Positions 9,127-20,392 of a stretch of 64,000 nt of DNA are shown here, piece by piece. Origin of the DNA: Paucisalibacillus globulus. GTDB lineage: Bacteria; Bacillota; Bacilli; Bacillales; Amphibacillaceae. A program made the position numbers and the translations under genes. The stretch is from NCBI RefSeq assembly GCF_900184735.1, contig NZ_LT855405.1:62001-126000 (forward strand). The letters are read 5' to 3'. Numbering within the stretch: the stretch's first letter is position 1; every line of letters begins with the position of its first letter. The notes under the pieces are model-generated. The model had not been told where the DNA came from, ran no database searches, and saw only the letters and a program-made list of their open reading frames with translations.

Positions 9127-10424
9127 TAGTAACGTCCCTCCTCTTTAAATGCAGCAGTTTTTCTGAATTGGAAGAAAGCAAATCCCATAACGAGAAGCCC
9201 CATAATAATGGTAATTGCAGCTGCCATATTGTAGTTATTTGTTTCAAATGTCAATTTGTACACCCACGAGATAAGGATGTCTGTTCCCCCTGCATTTTGT
9301 CCGCGGACGGCAGGGTTACCTTCATTAAATAGATAGATAATATTAAAGTTATTAAAGTTACCAGCATATTGCATGATTAATAGAGGTGCTGTTGCATAAA
9401 GCACGTGTGGTAATGTAATGTGGCGTAATTTTTGCCAACGGGAACCACCGTCTACATCAGCTGCTTCATACATATCGGCTGGAACACTTTGGAGTACTCC
9501 AGTAAACAAGGCAAACACAAACGGGAAACCTAGCCAAGTTTGAATCATAATCAGTGCAATCTTAGCCCAGAATGGATCAGATAACCATGGAATCATAATC
9601 TCAAACTGACTTAGGATATCACGGTTAATCGCCCCAAACGTCGGATTAAATAGTGCAGAGAAAATTAAGATAGAAACAAACGCCGGTACAGCCCAAGGTA
9701 AAATTAGCACTGTACGGATAGTACGTTTAAACTTAACGCGCTTGTCATTCACTAACAAGGCTAAGAAAAATCCGAGGACAATTTGTAATGTGGTAGCAAC
9801 AACTGTCCATACAATCGTCCAAGTAAACACACTAAAGAAGGTATCTTTCCAAACACCAATATTCACTAAATCTACAAAGTTATCAAAGCCTACCCAAGAA
9901 AGTAGATTACGAGGTGGTGCATTGTACTGGTTATAATCGGTAAATGCTAATGCAAGCATAAATAGTAGTGGTAAAACTACGATAAATACTAGCATGATTA
10001 AACCAGGAATAATCATAAAATATGGAAATCCACCATCATAAAAATCTAGCATTCCTTTTAGAAGAGTTGGTTTCTTCCTTCCCTCTTCTCTTGCAATTGC
10101 ATCCTTCCTTGCATCTCGAATATTATAGATATAAACGATAATTCCAAAGAACAATACAATTAATGAGATAAGTCCTTGTAACAACAGTTGTATGGAATGG
10201 TGTTCACGTGGAATTGTTCCTAATGTAAACAATCCCCAAATACCGATATCTAAGTAGTCCCATGTCGCGACTAGAAAGGATACCGCTACGAGTAGAAAAA
10301 TAAATCCTTTTAGTATTCTACGATTGTAAAACTGCCCTAAACCTGGAACAAGGACAGATAACAGTGTAGCAATATTTCGAGGTTGGCTTAATCCGGTTTT
10401 CCTCTTATCTTGATTCTGTGCCAT
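9126..10424 (-). CDS. malF: Maltodextrin ABC transporter permease MalF
   Basis: A 432-aa permease. The first 130 residues carry extra hydrophobic segments (LSVLVPGLGQFYNRRILKGFIF and two following helices), typical of the long N-terminus of Gram-positive MalF/MdxF proteins. The conserved permease core follows, with the EAA loop MYEAADVDGGSRWQKLRHITLPHV. It forms the translocation channel with MalG and receives sugar from the lipoprotein encoded upstream. Spacing to malE is about 220 bases and includes a stem-loop, which suggests processing or differential expression of the two genes. SD GGAGG lies before ATG 10424. Confidence 0.93.
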   Translation of the reverse strand: MAQNQDKRKTGLSQPRNIATLLSVLVPGLGQFYNRRILKGFIFLLVAVSFLVATWDYLDIGIWGLFTLGTIPREHHSIQLLLQGLISLIVLFFGIIVYIYNIRDARKDAIAREEGRKKPTLLKGMLDFYDGGFPYFMIIPGLIMLVFIVVLPLLFMLALAFTDYNQYNAPPRNLLSWVGFDNFVDLVNIGVWKDTFFSVFTWTIVWTVVATTLQIVLGFFLALLVNDKRVKFKRTIRTVLILPWAVPAFVSILIFSALFNPTFGAINRDILSQFEIMIPWLSDPFWAKIALIMIQTWLGFPFVFALFTGVLQSVPADMYEAADVDGGSRWQKLRHITLPHVLYATAPLLIMQYAGNFNNFNIIYLFNEGNPAVRGQNAGGTDILISWVYKLTFETNNYNMAAAITIIMGLLVMGFAFFQFRKTAAFKEEGRY

Positions 10425-10600
10425 GTTTTTGTTTCCTCCTTAGAAAACTTGATATTCACCTCTCTTTGGCGAATCGATTAGTTTTCTCTATACTTCATAC
10501 GCAAAATTTTAACGCTATCGATTCTAATTCCTTCACGTACTCAATCTAAAATCCTATTATAAATCTAATAAACTAGTATTTTCTGAAAAGGTAGTGAAAT

Positions 10601-10633
10601 AGGATATGGGAGCACGAAGCCCCCATATTCCTT
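10601..10633 (-). other. Intercistronic stem-loop between malE and malF
   Basis: The inverted repeat AGGATATGGG / CCCATATTCCT closes a short loop just after the malE stop. On the minus strand it lacks a T-run, so it is unlikely to be a full terminator. In many binding-protein operons such a stem protects the upstream message and lets the binding protein be made in excess; that role here is inferred. Confidence 0.55.
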
Positions 10634-10644
10634 AACATTTATAA

Positions 10645-11928
10645 TTAGTTAGCACCAGAAGCTTCAATATTGCTTAGAATCATTTCAACAGCTTCTTCCA
10701 TTACTTCATCAACAGGCTCACCCTTAGAAATAAAGTTCAGTGCGTTGTTGATTGGCTCCCATACTTGTTGCATTGCTGGTACGTTAGGCATTGGTTCACC
10801 ATAGTTTGTTTGCTCAGCAAATGCAGAGTAGATTTCATCATCAGCGATGATTGGGTTTTCAATAGCGTCATAACGTGGCGGGATTTCTCCTGCAACTTCA
10901 TAGTAAACCATTGAGTTTTCTTCGTTTGTAATATATTTCAATAGATCAGTTGCCCACTCTTTGTTATCTGAGTAGTAAGAAAGCATGTAAGATTTTACCC
11001 CTACAAATGACTTTGGATTTTCACCGTTATCAAGAAGTGGAAGAGGCACAACGCCTAAGTCTTCACCAAGTGCTTCTTGGTATTCACGAACCATCCAAGG
11101 ACCGTTTAATACTGTTGCAACTTTACCTTCTTTAAATAGACCATTCATAATATCAGGTGTTAAATCTTGTGGAATATATCCATTATTGAACCAAGATTGA
11201 ACTAAGTCTCCACCTTCTTTTGCACCATCATTAGCTAAACCAACATCAGCGATGTCATAGTTTTCACCATCGTTAGCAAATACATAAGCACCATATCCAG
11301 AGAAGAATGGATATACGAAGTAGAAGTTAGCAGCTTCCATTAGGAAACCATATTTGTCTTGGCTAGCATCTGTAAAGTCTGCTGCTACTGCCATAATATC
11401 TTCCATTGTTTCAGGAGCATCAGTTAACGATTTATTGTAGTACATTGCATATGTTTCCATAACTGCTGGAGCACCCCAGTAGTCGCCATCATATGTTACA
11501 GCTTTTAATGCGATATCTGTATACTCAGATTCAACATCACTTAAATCAACTGGATCTACCAATCCACGCATTGCAAGGTCACCAATACGGTCATGTGGTT
11601 GGAAGATAATGTCTGGACCGTTACCCGCAGGGCCTTCCACATCTAATTTTTCAACTTGGTCAAGCATGTTAATTGGAACAAGCTCAACTGCGATACCAGT
11701 TTCTTCGGTATATTTATCAGTAATTTGTTTTACCGCTTGTTCTTGTTTTTCTTCCGCATTTACCCAGATAGTTAGACTTTCTGGTTTTTCAGGCATACTG
11801 CTTTCTGCAGATTCACCGCTATTTGAAGTCGAATCCTTCTTATCTGAATCTTTCGCTTCATCTGGTCCACATGCTGCAAGTACGGCAAAAAGTACTAAAG
11901 CAACAAATAATCCTAACCATTTTTTCAT
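10645..11928 (-). CDS. malE: Maltose/maltodextrin-binding lipoprotein (extracellular solute-binding family 1)
   Basis: A 427-aa lipoprotein. The signal peptide MKKWLGLFVALVLFAVLAAC has its lipidated Cys at position 20, followed by a Ser/Asp/Lys-rich linker and a family 1 solute-binding fold (LTIWVNAEEKQEQAVKQI near the start). It captures maltodextrins outside the cell and delivers them to MalFG. It is the first gene of the leftward operon, expressed from the promoter at 12011-12038. Two operator-like palindromes at 11955-11994 lie between promoter and gene, where a LacI-type repressor could block transcription. Sugar identity is inferred from the glucosidases in the operon. Confidence 0.93.
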   Translation of the reverse strand: MKKWLGLFVALVLFAVLAACGPDEAKDSDKKDSTSNSGESAESSMPEKPESLTIWVNAEEKQEQAVKQITDKYTEETGIAVELVPINMLDQVEKLDVEGPAGNGPDIIFQPHDRIGDLAMRGLVDPVDLSDVESEYTDIALKAVTYDGDYWGAPAVMETYAMYYNKSLTDAPETMEDIMAVAADFTDASQDKYGFLMEAANFYFVYPFFSGYGAYVFANDGENYDIADVGLANDGAKEGGDLVQSWFNNGYIPQDLTPDIMNGLFKEGKVATVLNGPWMVREYQEALGEDLGVVPLPLLDNGENPKSFVGVKSYMLSYYSDNKEWATDLLKYITNEENSMVYYEVAGEIPPRYDAIENPIIADDEIYSAFAEQTNYGEPMPNVPAMQQVWEPINNALNFISKGEPVDEVMEEAVEMILSNIEASGAN

Positions 11929-11954
11929 TATAATTTACCCCCCAGAGGATGTAG

Positions 11955-13958
<2,004 letters not shown>

Positions 13959-13990
13959 CTAATTGGATTTATACAAAGGGAGAAATTACA

Positions 13991-15517
13991 ATGAAAAAAA
14001 TATCGATTGCTTGCCTTATCATGATATTTTGTTTAACCGGAAAAGCTATCATTCATGCTGATGACCATACATGGCAGGACGAAACTATTTATTTTATTAT
14101 GGTGGACCGTTTTGCAAATGGAGACACATCTAATGATTATGAAGTTGACTTAAATGACCCGGCTGCATATCATGGAGGAGATTTCCAAGGTATTATTGAT
14201 AAGTTGGATTATATAAAAGAAATGGGTTTTACCGCTATTTGGTTAACTCCTATTGTAAAAAATGAACCAAAGGGCTACCACGGATACTGGACAGAAGATT
14301 TCTACGAAGTGGAAGAACATTTTGGGACTATGGAAGAATTTAAAACACTTGTCCAAGAAGCACATAATCGAGATATTAAGATTATCTTGGATTTAGTTGT
14401 GAATCATACTGGCTATCAACATCCATGGTTAGATGACCCGGATAAACAAGATTGGTTTCATGAGGATGAAGCCATTCTCGATTGGGATAATCAAGAAAAT
14501 GTGGAGAATGGCCGTTTAGCAGGATTACCAGACCTTGCCCAGGAGAACCCAGAAGTGCGAGAGTATTTGTTGGACATGGCAAAATGGTGGATTCAAGAGA
14601 CCGATGTAGACGGTTACCGATTAGATACCGTTAAACATGTACCAAAAGATTTTTGGGAGGAGTTCGCAAGAGAAGTAAAATCAGTTAAAGATAACTTTTT
14701 CCTAATTGGTGAGGTGTGGCATAATGACCCTACTTATGTTGCAGATTATGCTGAAACTGGAATTGACTCGTTTGTAGATTACCCATTCTATAATGAGGCA
14801 ACCAGAATCTTTAGTAGACCCGATCAGCGTATTGGTAAGTATATGCAAGGAATCTGGGAACGAAATAAATCCTTATATGAAAACCCCTATGTGTTGGGGA
14901 ATTTTATCGACAATCATGATAATCAACGATTTGTACGTTTAGCGATTGAAAATAAGCAGGACCCCGTTACAAGATTAAAATTGGCACTAACGTATATGTA
15001 TACTGCTCCAGGAATACCAATCGTTTATTACGGAACCGAGATTGCTATGGACGGTGGGAATGACCCGGACAATAGGAGAATGATGGACTTCACCGATCAT
15101 GAATTAGTATCTTATATCTCAACTTTAGGTGATATAAGAAAAGATCACCCCGCACTAACCCATGGTGACCTAGAAGTATTAGTAGATAAGGTAGGAACGA
15201 CGGTCTTTAGTAGAACATATGAAAAGAATAATGTAATTGTCGCTATGAATAATACAACCGAAGATCAAGAAATCATTCTAACAGATGATATGCTTACAGG
15301 AGATTCTCAACTTATCCCCGTTTTTGGAGATAAGGTAATCAAGAAAGAGAAGGATGGCTATGTCATCACATTACCAAAAGAATCTTCGGAGATATTTATA
15401 CTGGAAGAAGACAATGATAATACTAATGAAGTAACGTTTCCTTATTGGTACCTTGTTTTAGGTCTTATTGCAGTAGGTGTTATTGGATTCTTGATCATTA
15501 GGAAAAAACACCAATAA
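13991..15517 (+). CDS. Membrane-anchored extracellular alpha-amylase (GH13)
   Basis: A 508-aa protein with a signal peptide (MKKISIACLIMIFCLTGKAI, ending near ADD). The GH13 barrel has MVDRFANGD, DLVVNHTG, DGYRLDTVKHV (nucleophile), LIGEVWHND (acid/base) and FIDNHDNQR, followed by a short beta domain. A C-terminal hydrophobic helix (FPYWYLVLGLIAVGVIGFLI) then a basic tail RKKHQ would hold it on the outer face of the membrane. There is no LPXTG motif. It would cut starch or long dextrins into pieces for the MalEFG transporter. AGGGAGAA lies before ATG 13991, and the gene shares the neopullulanase transcript. Confidence 0.92.
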   Translation: MKKISIACLIMIFCLTGKAIIHADDHTWQDETIYFIMVDRFANGDTSNDYEVDLNDPAAYHGGDFQGIIDKLDYIKEMGFTAIWLTPIVKNEPKGYHGYWTEDFYEVEEHFGTMEEFKTLVQEAHNRDIKIILDLVVNHTGYQHPWLDDPDKQDWFHEDEAILDWDNQENVENGRLAGLPDLAQENPEVREYLLDMAKWWIQETDVDGYRLDTVKHVPKDFWEEFAREVKSVKDNFFLIGEVWHNDPTYVADYAETGIDSFVDYPFYNEATRIFSRPDQRIGKYMQGIWERNKSLYENPYVLGNFIDNHDNQRFVRLAIENKQDPVTRLKLALTYMYTAPGIPIVYYGTEIAMDGGNDPDNRRMMDFTDHELVSYISTLGDIRKDHPALTHGDLEVLVDKVGTTVFSRTYEKNNVIVAMNNTTEDQEIILTDDMLTGDSQLIPVFGDKVIKKEKDGYVITLPKESSEIFILEEDNDNTNEVTFPYWYLVLGLIAVGVIGFLIIRKKHQ

Positions 15518-15553
15518 AGAAAAGGAATTGGATTAGCTTCCAATTCCTTTTCT
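15518..15553. terminator. Bidirectional terminator between amylase and thioesterase genes
   Basis: A perfect 15-bp stem (15518-15532 with 15539-15553) around a 6-base loop, rich in A on one side and T on the other. It lies between two convergent genes and can serve both. Confidence 0.85.
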
Positions 15554-15554
15554 C

Positions 15555-16310
15555 TTAGTTTTTCTCTATCCTTACTTGTGAACGAAATACCGTTTTATCA
15601 TCTTCTGCCCGAATTCCCTCTACATATACAAGATTATCTTCTAATTGAGACACATCTTTTCTAAGAATCAACGTATCCCCAGGCAGTGCCTCATTTAAAT
15701 AATTAACCTCAATAGAACTTGTATAGTAGTTTTGATGCTCTTCTAATGGAAAACAATCCATAATGAAGTCCACATATCGTGAGTTATTTAAATGTCCATT
15801 AAAATCAATATCGCTGTAGCCAATCGTTTTATGATAAACAGTTTCCAGATTCTCAGATGCTTTTAATTTTCCTAGGTCCACATCGATAGCCTTTTCTGTA
15901 ATTAACTCAGGGTATTCTAAATTAATAGCTTCACTACGCTTTAGTCTACGCCTCTTTAAATCCATAATTACCCAAACTGAAACAGCTCTAGCAATTGCTT
16001 CCCCGCTTTGATCATAGACAATATAATCCCGTTCAAATTCGAGCTTTCCTGGTTTTAGTGGCCAAGTTTCGATGGTGATTTCCTCATCAAATTCTAGATT
16101 TCGAATTATATCAATACGAATTCGCATTAGCACAAAGGCAACCCCATAATTTTCAACTAATTGATTAATTCCTACTCCTAAGTTTTCTGCAGCTAAATTA
16201 GCAACATCTTGAAAATAACCAAATAGTGAGCTAAGTTTTAATTCCTTTTTAAAATCTACATCATTGAGATCGATATGATAGTTTTTCTTATATTTCGTCA
16301 GGCGTTCCAT
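15555..16310 (-). CDS. Acyl-ACP thioesterase (FatA/FatB-like, double hotdog)
   Basis: A 251-aa cytoplasmic protein made of two hotdog domains. The N-terminal half has YHIDLNDVDFKKELKLSSLFGYFQDVA and the C-terminal half YSDIDFNGHLNNSRYVDFI, with the conserved Asp-x-N-x-H pattern of acyl-ACP thioesterases. It hydrolyses acyl-acyl-carrier protein to free fatty acid. It is monocistronic, convergent with the amylase gene and preceded by the 51-bp repeat array. SD GGAGAG lies just upstream of ATG 16310. Chain-length preference is unknown. Confidence 0.85.
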   Translation of the reverse strand: MERLTKYKKNYHIDLNDVDFKKELKLSSLFGYFQDVANLAAENLGVGINQLVENYGVAFVLMRIRIDIIRNLEFDEEITIETWPLKPGKLEFERDYIVYDQSGEAIARAVSVWVIMDLKRRRLKRSEAINLEYPELITEKAIDVDLGKLKASENLETVYHKTIGYSDIDFNGHLNNSRYVDFIMDCFPLEEHQNYYTSSIEVNYLNEALPGDTLILRKDVSQLEDNLVYVEGIRAEDDKTVFRSQVRIEKN

Positions 16311-16441
16311 GCTATCTCTCCTAGTTGGTGTATTCCATATTATAACAATTACTTTATCATATTATAGGCTTGGAATGGTTGTTTGAGGTTTTGATTGGGA
16401 TGTTGTTCTCTAATGGACAGATTTCCTGGCATGTATTGGAG

Positions 16442-16798
16442 TTTGTCTGTTAGAGCTATTCTAATAGACATGTCTGTTGCTTTTTCTTTAACTTTGTCTT
16501 TTAGAACCCATCTATTAGACAGAGTTTCTGCTTTTCTCAGAAATTTGTCTTTTAGAATCCATCTATTGGACATAGTTACTGATTTTCTCAAAACTTTGTC
16601 CTTTAGAATCCTTCTATTTGACAGAGTTACTGCTTTTTTCAAAACTTTGTCTTTTAGAACCCCTCTATTAGACAGAGTTACTGCTTTTTTCAAAACTTTG
16701 TCTTTTAGAATCCTTCTATTTGACAGAGTTACTGCTTTTTTCAAAACTTTGTCTTTTAGAACCCCTCTATTAGACAGAGTTATCAGTTCTCCGTTAAC
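16442..16798. repeat. 51-bp tandem repeat array, seven units
   Basis: Seven consecutive units of exactly 51 bp, each beginning TTTGTC and containing CTATTAGACAGAGTTACTGC or a variant. A degenerate half unit lies on each side. Units 4 and 6 share one variant (AATCCTTCTATTTGAC) and units 5 and 7 another (AACCCCTCTATTAGAC), giving a 102-bp higher-order pattern. Because 51 is a multiple of three, both strands stay open (plus strand 16395-16838, minus strand 16744-16349, each a 17-aa repeat). No ribosome binding site was seen on either, so I annotate a repeat, not a gene. Confidence 0.9.
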
Positions 16799-16846
16799 TT
16801 TGTCTTTGATATATGCTATGAATAGACTAATATCCTAACGTGTAAT

Positions 16847-16955
16847 TTAATAGAAACTGTGCGGTAAATACCCTCTAAAATTAATTAGTATGGAGGAATG
16901 ATACAGCTCCGGCAGATCACTCCGCTTTCCTGAGGCCCCGACCTCAGCCTGCATT
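16847..16955. repeat. Truncated copy (B) of the 440-bp structured repeat
   Basis: Starts with the same end as the full elements (AATAGAAACTGTGCGGTAA from 16849) and continues to the GCTCCGGCAG...CTCCGCTTTCC motif, then breaks off near CAGCCTGC. The second arm and right end are missing. It lies next to the 51-bp array. Confidence 0.75.
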
Positions 16956-16972
16956 TCAAAAACAGCCTTCAT

Positions 16973-17024
16973 AAAAAAAAGCTGACCCCCGAATCAGGAT
17001 ATCCCGATTCGGGGTCAGCTTTTC
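16973..17024 (-). terminator. Terminator of the peptide transporter gene
   Basis: AAAAGCTGACCCC-CGAATC pairs with GATTCGGGGTCAGCTTTT around a short loop. On the minus strand it is followed by a run of eight T. It is a strong Rho-independent terminator just past the stop at 17032. Confidence 0.85.
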
Positions 17025-17031
17025 TGAAAGC

Positions 17032-18528
17032 TTAATTCAAGCCTTTCATAAACTCTTTTAGTTTTGGCGAGAACATAAATAATACAATTCCTAGTACGAT
17101 GGCAATACCACCAATAACACCGAAGTACATGATTTCTGTTTCTTCTGTATAGAAACGTACAACCTGTGCGTTAATAGCTTGCGCGGATGAATTGGAAAGG
17201 TTCCAGAGACTCATCATCTGTGCTGCAAAAGCTGCAGGTGCAAGTTTGGTTGAAGCAGATAATCCTACTGGTGATATTAGTAATTCACCCATTACAATTA
17301 GGAAGAAACATAGTACTAACCACAATGGACTTACTAATGTACCTGTACCACCGTTTAAATATGCTGGTAGCATCATGACAATAAATGCTAAACCGGCAAA
17401 AACAAGACCAAATGAGAATTTTTGAGCAACAGATGGTTGCTTGTCTCCGAGTTTAGTCCATAGTCCCGCAAATAAAGGTGCAAACATAATAATGAACAAT
17501 GGGTTCAGTGACTGGAACCATGATGCGTGTAACTCAATTCCCATGAAGTTTAAGTCTGTACGCTCATTAGCAAATGTCGCAAGGATACTAGACTGCTGTT
17601 CTGCAATTGCCCAGAATACCATTGCTGCTACGAACAAAGGAATATATGCTAACAGACGAGATTTTTCATCTTTTGTTGTTTTAGGACTACGATACATAAA
17701 GATAAAGTATGCAGTTGGTATAATAATACCTAGAATACTAATTGAAAAGATAACACGTTCAACAGTTAACCATCCACCAGAAATTCCAGCCCAGCCAACT
17801 ATACCTAAGACAACAAGTACAAGAAGAATAATCTTCGTAATACGACCTTTTTCAGGTTTCGTTAATGGATTTGGAACTACAGTACCTGCTAGTCCAAGAA
17901 ACTTTTTACGCGTGATAACATACACAATTAACCCAATAGCCATTCCAATTGCTGCAACACCAAATCCTAAGTGGAAGTTAACTCCTTCACCTAGTGTTCC
18001 AACAATATATGGAGCGATAAAAGCACCCATGTTAATACCCATATAATAGATACTAAAACCTGAATCACGGCGTGGGTCTTTCATGCTATAAAGATCCCCA
18101 ACCATACCACCAACGTTTGGCTTTAGTAATCCAGTACCGATAATAATAAAGAACATAGAGATAAATAATCCTGGTGCACCTAGCGGTAAAGCTAGAATAA
18201 TGTGACCAACCATAATGAGTACTCCACCATGGAATACGGTCCGGGCTGTTCCTAAGATTCGGTCAGCAATCCATCCACCGATAATACCGGACATATAAAC
18301 AAGCGATCCATAAATCGCCATAATGGAATTAGCTGTAGTTTGCTCAATACCAAGTCCACCATCTTTAACTTCATAGTACATATAGAATAGTAAGATGGCA
18401 CGCATTCCATAGTACGAGAAACGTTCCCAGAACTCAGTGAAAAATAGCGTTGATAAACCTTTCGGATGACCAAAAAAACCTTTTTGAGGAATGGTTTTTA
18501 AAATGGACTCCTTATCATGTGATTTCAT
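17032..18528 (-). CDS. dtpT: Proton-dependent di/tripeptide transporter (POT/PTR family)
   Basis: A 498-aa membrane protein with 12-14 hydrophobic helices. The POT signature region FFTEFWERFSYYGMRAILLFYMY holds the E-x-x-E-R-(F)-x-Y-Y-G proton-coupling motif, followed by GGWIADRILG and GTGLLKPNVGGMVGDLY. It imports di- and tripeptides with protons. AGGAGG lies about 10 bases before ATG 18528 and the gene has its own terminator, so it is monocistronic. The family match is unambiguous; the dtpT name follows the Gram-positive peptide member. Confidence 0.93.
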   Translation of the reverse strand: MKSHDKESILKTIPQKGFFGHPKGLSTLFFTEFWERFSYYGMRAILLFYMYYEVKDGGLGIEQTTANSIMAIYGSLVYMSGIIGGWIADRILGTARTVFHGGVLIMVGHIILALPLGAPGLFISMFFIIIGTGLLKPNVGGMVGDLYSMKDPRRDSGFSIYYMGINMGAFIAPYIVGTLGEGVNFHLGFGVAAIGMAIGLIVYVITRKKFLGLAGTVVPNPLTKPEKGRITKIILLVLVVLGIVGWAGISGGWLTVERVIFSISILGIIIPTAYFIFMYRSPKTTKDEKSRLLAYIPLFVAAMVFWAIAEQQSSILATFANERTDLNFMGIELHASWFQSLNPLFIIMFAPLFAGLWTKLGDKQPSVAQKFSFGLVFAGLAFIVMMLPAYLNGGTGTLVSPLWLVLCFFLIVMGELLISPVGLSASTKLAPAAFAAQMMSLWNLSNSSAQAINAQVVRFYTEETEIMYFGVIGGIAIVLGIVLFMFSPKLKEFMKGLN

Positions 18529-18837
18529 TGAAGAATAGCCTCCTGATGTTTAAATTTCGTAAATAAACTGAAAACTTTCAAGTAGTTGACTTGAACAGTG
18601 TAAAATAAATATCTGGTCACGTAAAGGGTTTATCAAGAAGTGAAATTGTTCAAAAAAGTAGTAATATGATGAATCATTTATATGTAATCGTTTCATTTAC
18701 TATTGTTTCCACGTTTTCGCTTTTGAGTAGTAGTAAGAATATGGAAATGGGATTAATATTTTCTATTTTCAATTTCGTGCAACACCTTTTAAAATATGAG
18801 ATACTCTATAAAAATGATGAAGAAAGGTGACTGTTTA
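18529..18837. other. Divergent intergenic region, transporter / SEL1 gene
   Basis: About 310 AT-rich bases between two divergent genes. It must hold both promoters, but I could not assign -35/-10 pairs confidently. No repeat or riboswitch motif was recognised. Confidence 0.5.
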
Positions 18838-19845
18838 TTGGTGGAATTGCAAGATTTACGAAAGGAATTGAATAACAAAGGATTTACATATACTGCCGTC
18901 CAATTAGAAAATGTTATAAAAAGCGACGTTAATATTGATGTACTCCAGTCCATTCTTAAGGAGTGTATTTCTCCTACACTTTATCTTCCGGATGATATTA
19001 ATTTGTTATACAACCAATTATCTAATTTAACAAATTTTAGTGAGGAATATAGATTCATAATTACACGAAACTTACAGGAAATTCTAATGGAAATCGTCAC
19101 CCCAACAAACGGATTATCGGTTATTTACATGGAAGATGAAGAATTAGAAGAAGCTATCATACTATATCAAAATGCAGTTCTCGGAGATGTACAGGCGCAA
19201 TTAGAACTTAGCCACTTATATAAAGACATTGAACGTGATGATTGGGCATTTCCTTGGTTTGAAGCATTAGGAAAAGCTGGGAATGCAGAGGCACTTTATT
19301 GGGTGGGTAATTATTATTACATGGGAAACGTTGTAGATAAAGATTTAAAAAAGACTTATCTCAGTTATAAAGAGGCAGCTGAGAAAGGATTTCCTGACGC
19401 AATCAATAACTATGCCGATATGTATTTACGTGGCGAATATATCGAAAAAGATTTAACTCGCGCATTGGAACTATTTAAACAGGCAGCTAAAAAAGGAGTT
19501 CCCGAAGCCATGTATACACTAGGGTATATGTATGAAAATGGGGTTGGGACAAAGATGGACCTTACCAAATCAAGAGATTGGTATACAAAATCAGCTTTAG
19601 CTGGTGATGTATTCGCAGCCAATAAACTTGGGCATGAAGCAGTAGAACATGGACTAGGGGAGGAAGCCATTTCCTGGTATAAAATGGCCGCTGATCATGG
19701 AGACTCTTATGGAGAATTTAATCTGGGGCATTGTTACGAGAATGGGATAGGGACACCGGTAAACCTAAAAAGAGCGAAAACATGGTATCAAAAAGCGGCA
19801 TTAAAAGGGGATAAACAAGCTAAAGTTAGGTTAAAAGAGTTATAA
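18838..19845 (+). CDS. SEL1-like repeat protein
   Basis: About 335 aa. I place the start at TTG 18838 (or GTG 18841), because AAAGGTGA at 18823-18830 is correctly spaced for it; the ATG at 18796 would put that site inside the gene. The N-terminal ~110 residues are helical without a recognised domain. From about residue 115 there are roughly six SEL1 (36-aa alpha/alpha) repeats, for example EAMYTLGYMYENGVGTKMDL and FNLGHCYENGIGTPVNLKRA. SEL1 proteins are soluble scaffolds for protein contacts. There is no signal peptide, so it is cytoplasmic. Partner unknown. The gene ends just before a convergent SRPBCC gene. Confidence 0.82.
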   Translation: MVELQDLRKELNNKGFTYTAVQLENVIKSDVNIDVLQSILKECISPTLYLPDDINLLYNQLSNLTNFSEEYRFIITRNLQEILMEIVTPTNGLSVIYMEDEELEEAIILYQNAVLGDVQAQLELSHLYKDIERDDWAFPWFEALGKAGNAEALYWVGNYYYMGNVVDKDLKKTYLSYKEAAEKGFPDAINNYADMYLRGEYIEKDLTRALELFKQAAKKGVPEAMYTLGYMYENGVGTKMDLTKSRDWYTKSALAGDVFAANKLGHEAVEHGLGEEAISWYKMAADHGDSYGEFNLGHCYENGIGTPVNLKRAKTWYQKAALKGDKQAKVRLKEL

Positions 19846-19863
19846 AAGCCCTTATAATTTTTT

Positions 19864-20295
19864 TTAGGCTTGTTCCAAAGTTTCTTTTAGAACATTTAAA
19901 TTCTGACCAACTGCCCTTTTCAATTGATTCTTAGCCAAAAGCAATGGCACATACTTAATTAGATTTGGGTATAATCGAGCAAGATTAGTTAGTTCTATTT
20001 TATTCTCTTTCCCACTGAGATTGTATTCCACCTCATATGGAAACCATCCGCCATTTATTGTGAATACAATTCTCTCCCCCCTCTTTAGATTCTTTATAAA
20101 TCCTTCTTCATAGCGGGGGCCACTTGAGTTTCTATAAATACCATATAGTTCATACCCATTATTATTAGTCTTATTTAATTTTTCTACTTTTGAGACTGAA
20201 TAATTCCAATAAGGAAAGTTTTCAAAGTCACATAAGTAATTAAATACTTGATCCTTATTAGAATGAATAATTACGCTATTTTTAATTTCAATCAT
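19864..20295 (-). CDS. SRPBCC (START-like) family protein
   Basis: A 143-aa small soluble protein starting MIEIKNSVIIHSNKDQVFNYLCDFENFPYWNYSV, the typical opening of polyketide cyclase/START-like (SRPBCC) domains, which form a hydrophobic ligand pocket. GGAGGG lies before ATG 20295. No neighbouring pathway gene indicates the ligand. It is convergent with the SEL1 gene and probably monocistronic. Confidence 0.8.
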   Translation of the reverse strand: MIEIKNSVIIHSNKDQVFNYLCDFENFPYWNYSVSKVEKLNKTNNNGYELYGIYRNSSGPRYEEGFIKNLKRGERIVFTINGGWFPYEVEYNLSGKENKIELTNLARLYPNLIKYVPLLLAKNQLKRAVGQNLNVLKETLEQA

Positions 20296-20392
20296 TTTTT
20301 CTCCCTCCTACTAGCAAATTAGGAATTATATAAAGCTAAAGATAAAAATAGTAATTTACATTAACACACCTAAAATCCTTTATAATTTATTT

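Noticed and set aside
16349-16838. Open frames on both strands over the 51-bp array
   Set aside because: Same reason: a codon-multiple repeat, no ribosome site, the minus-strand start is a TTG inside the repeat.
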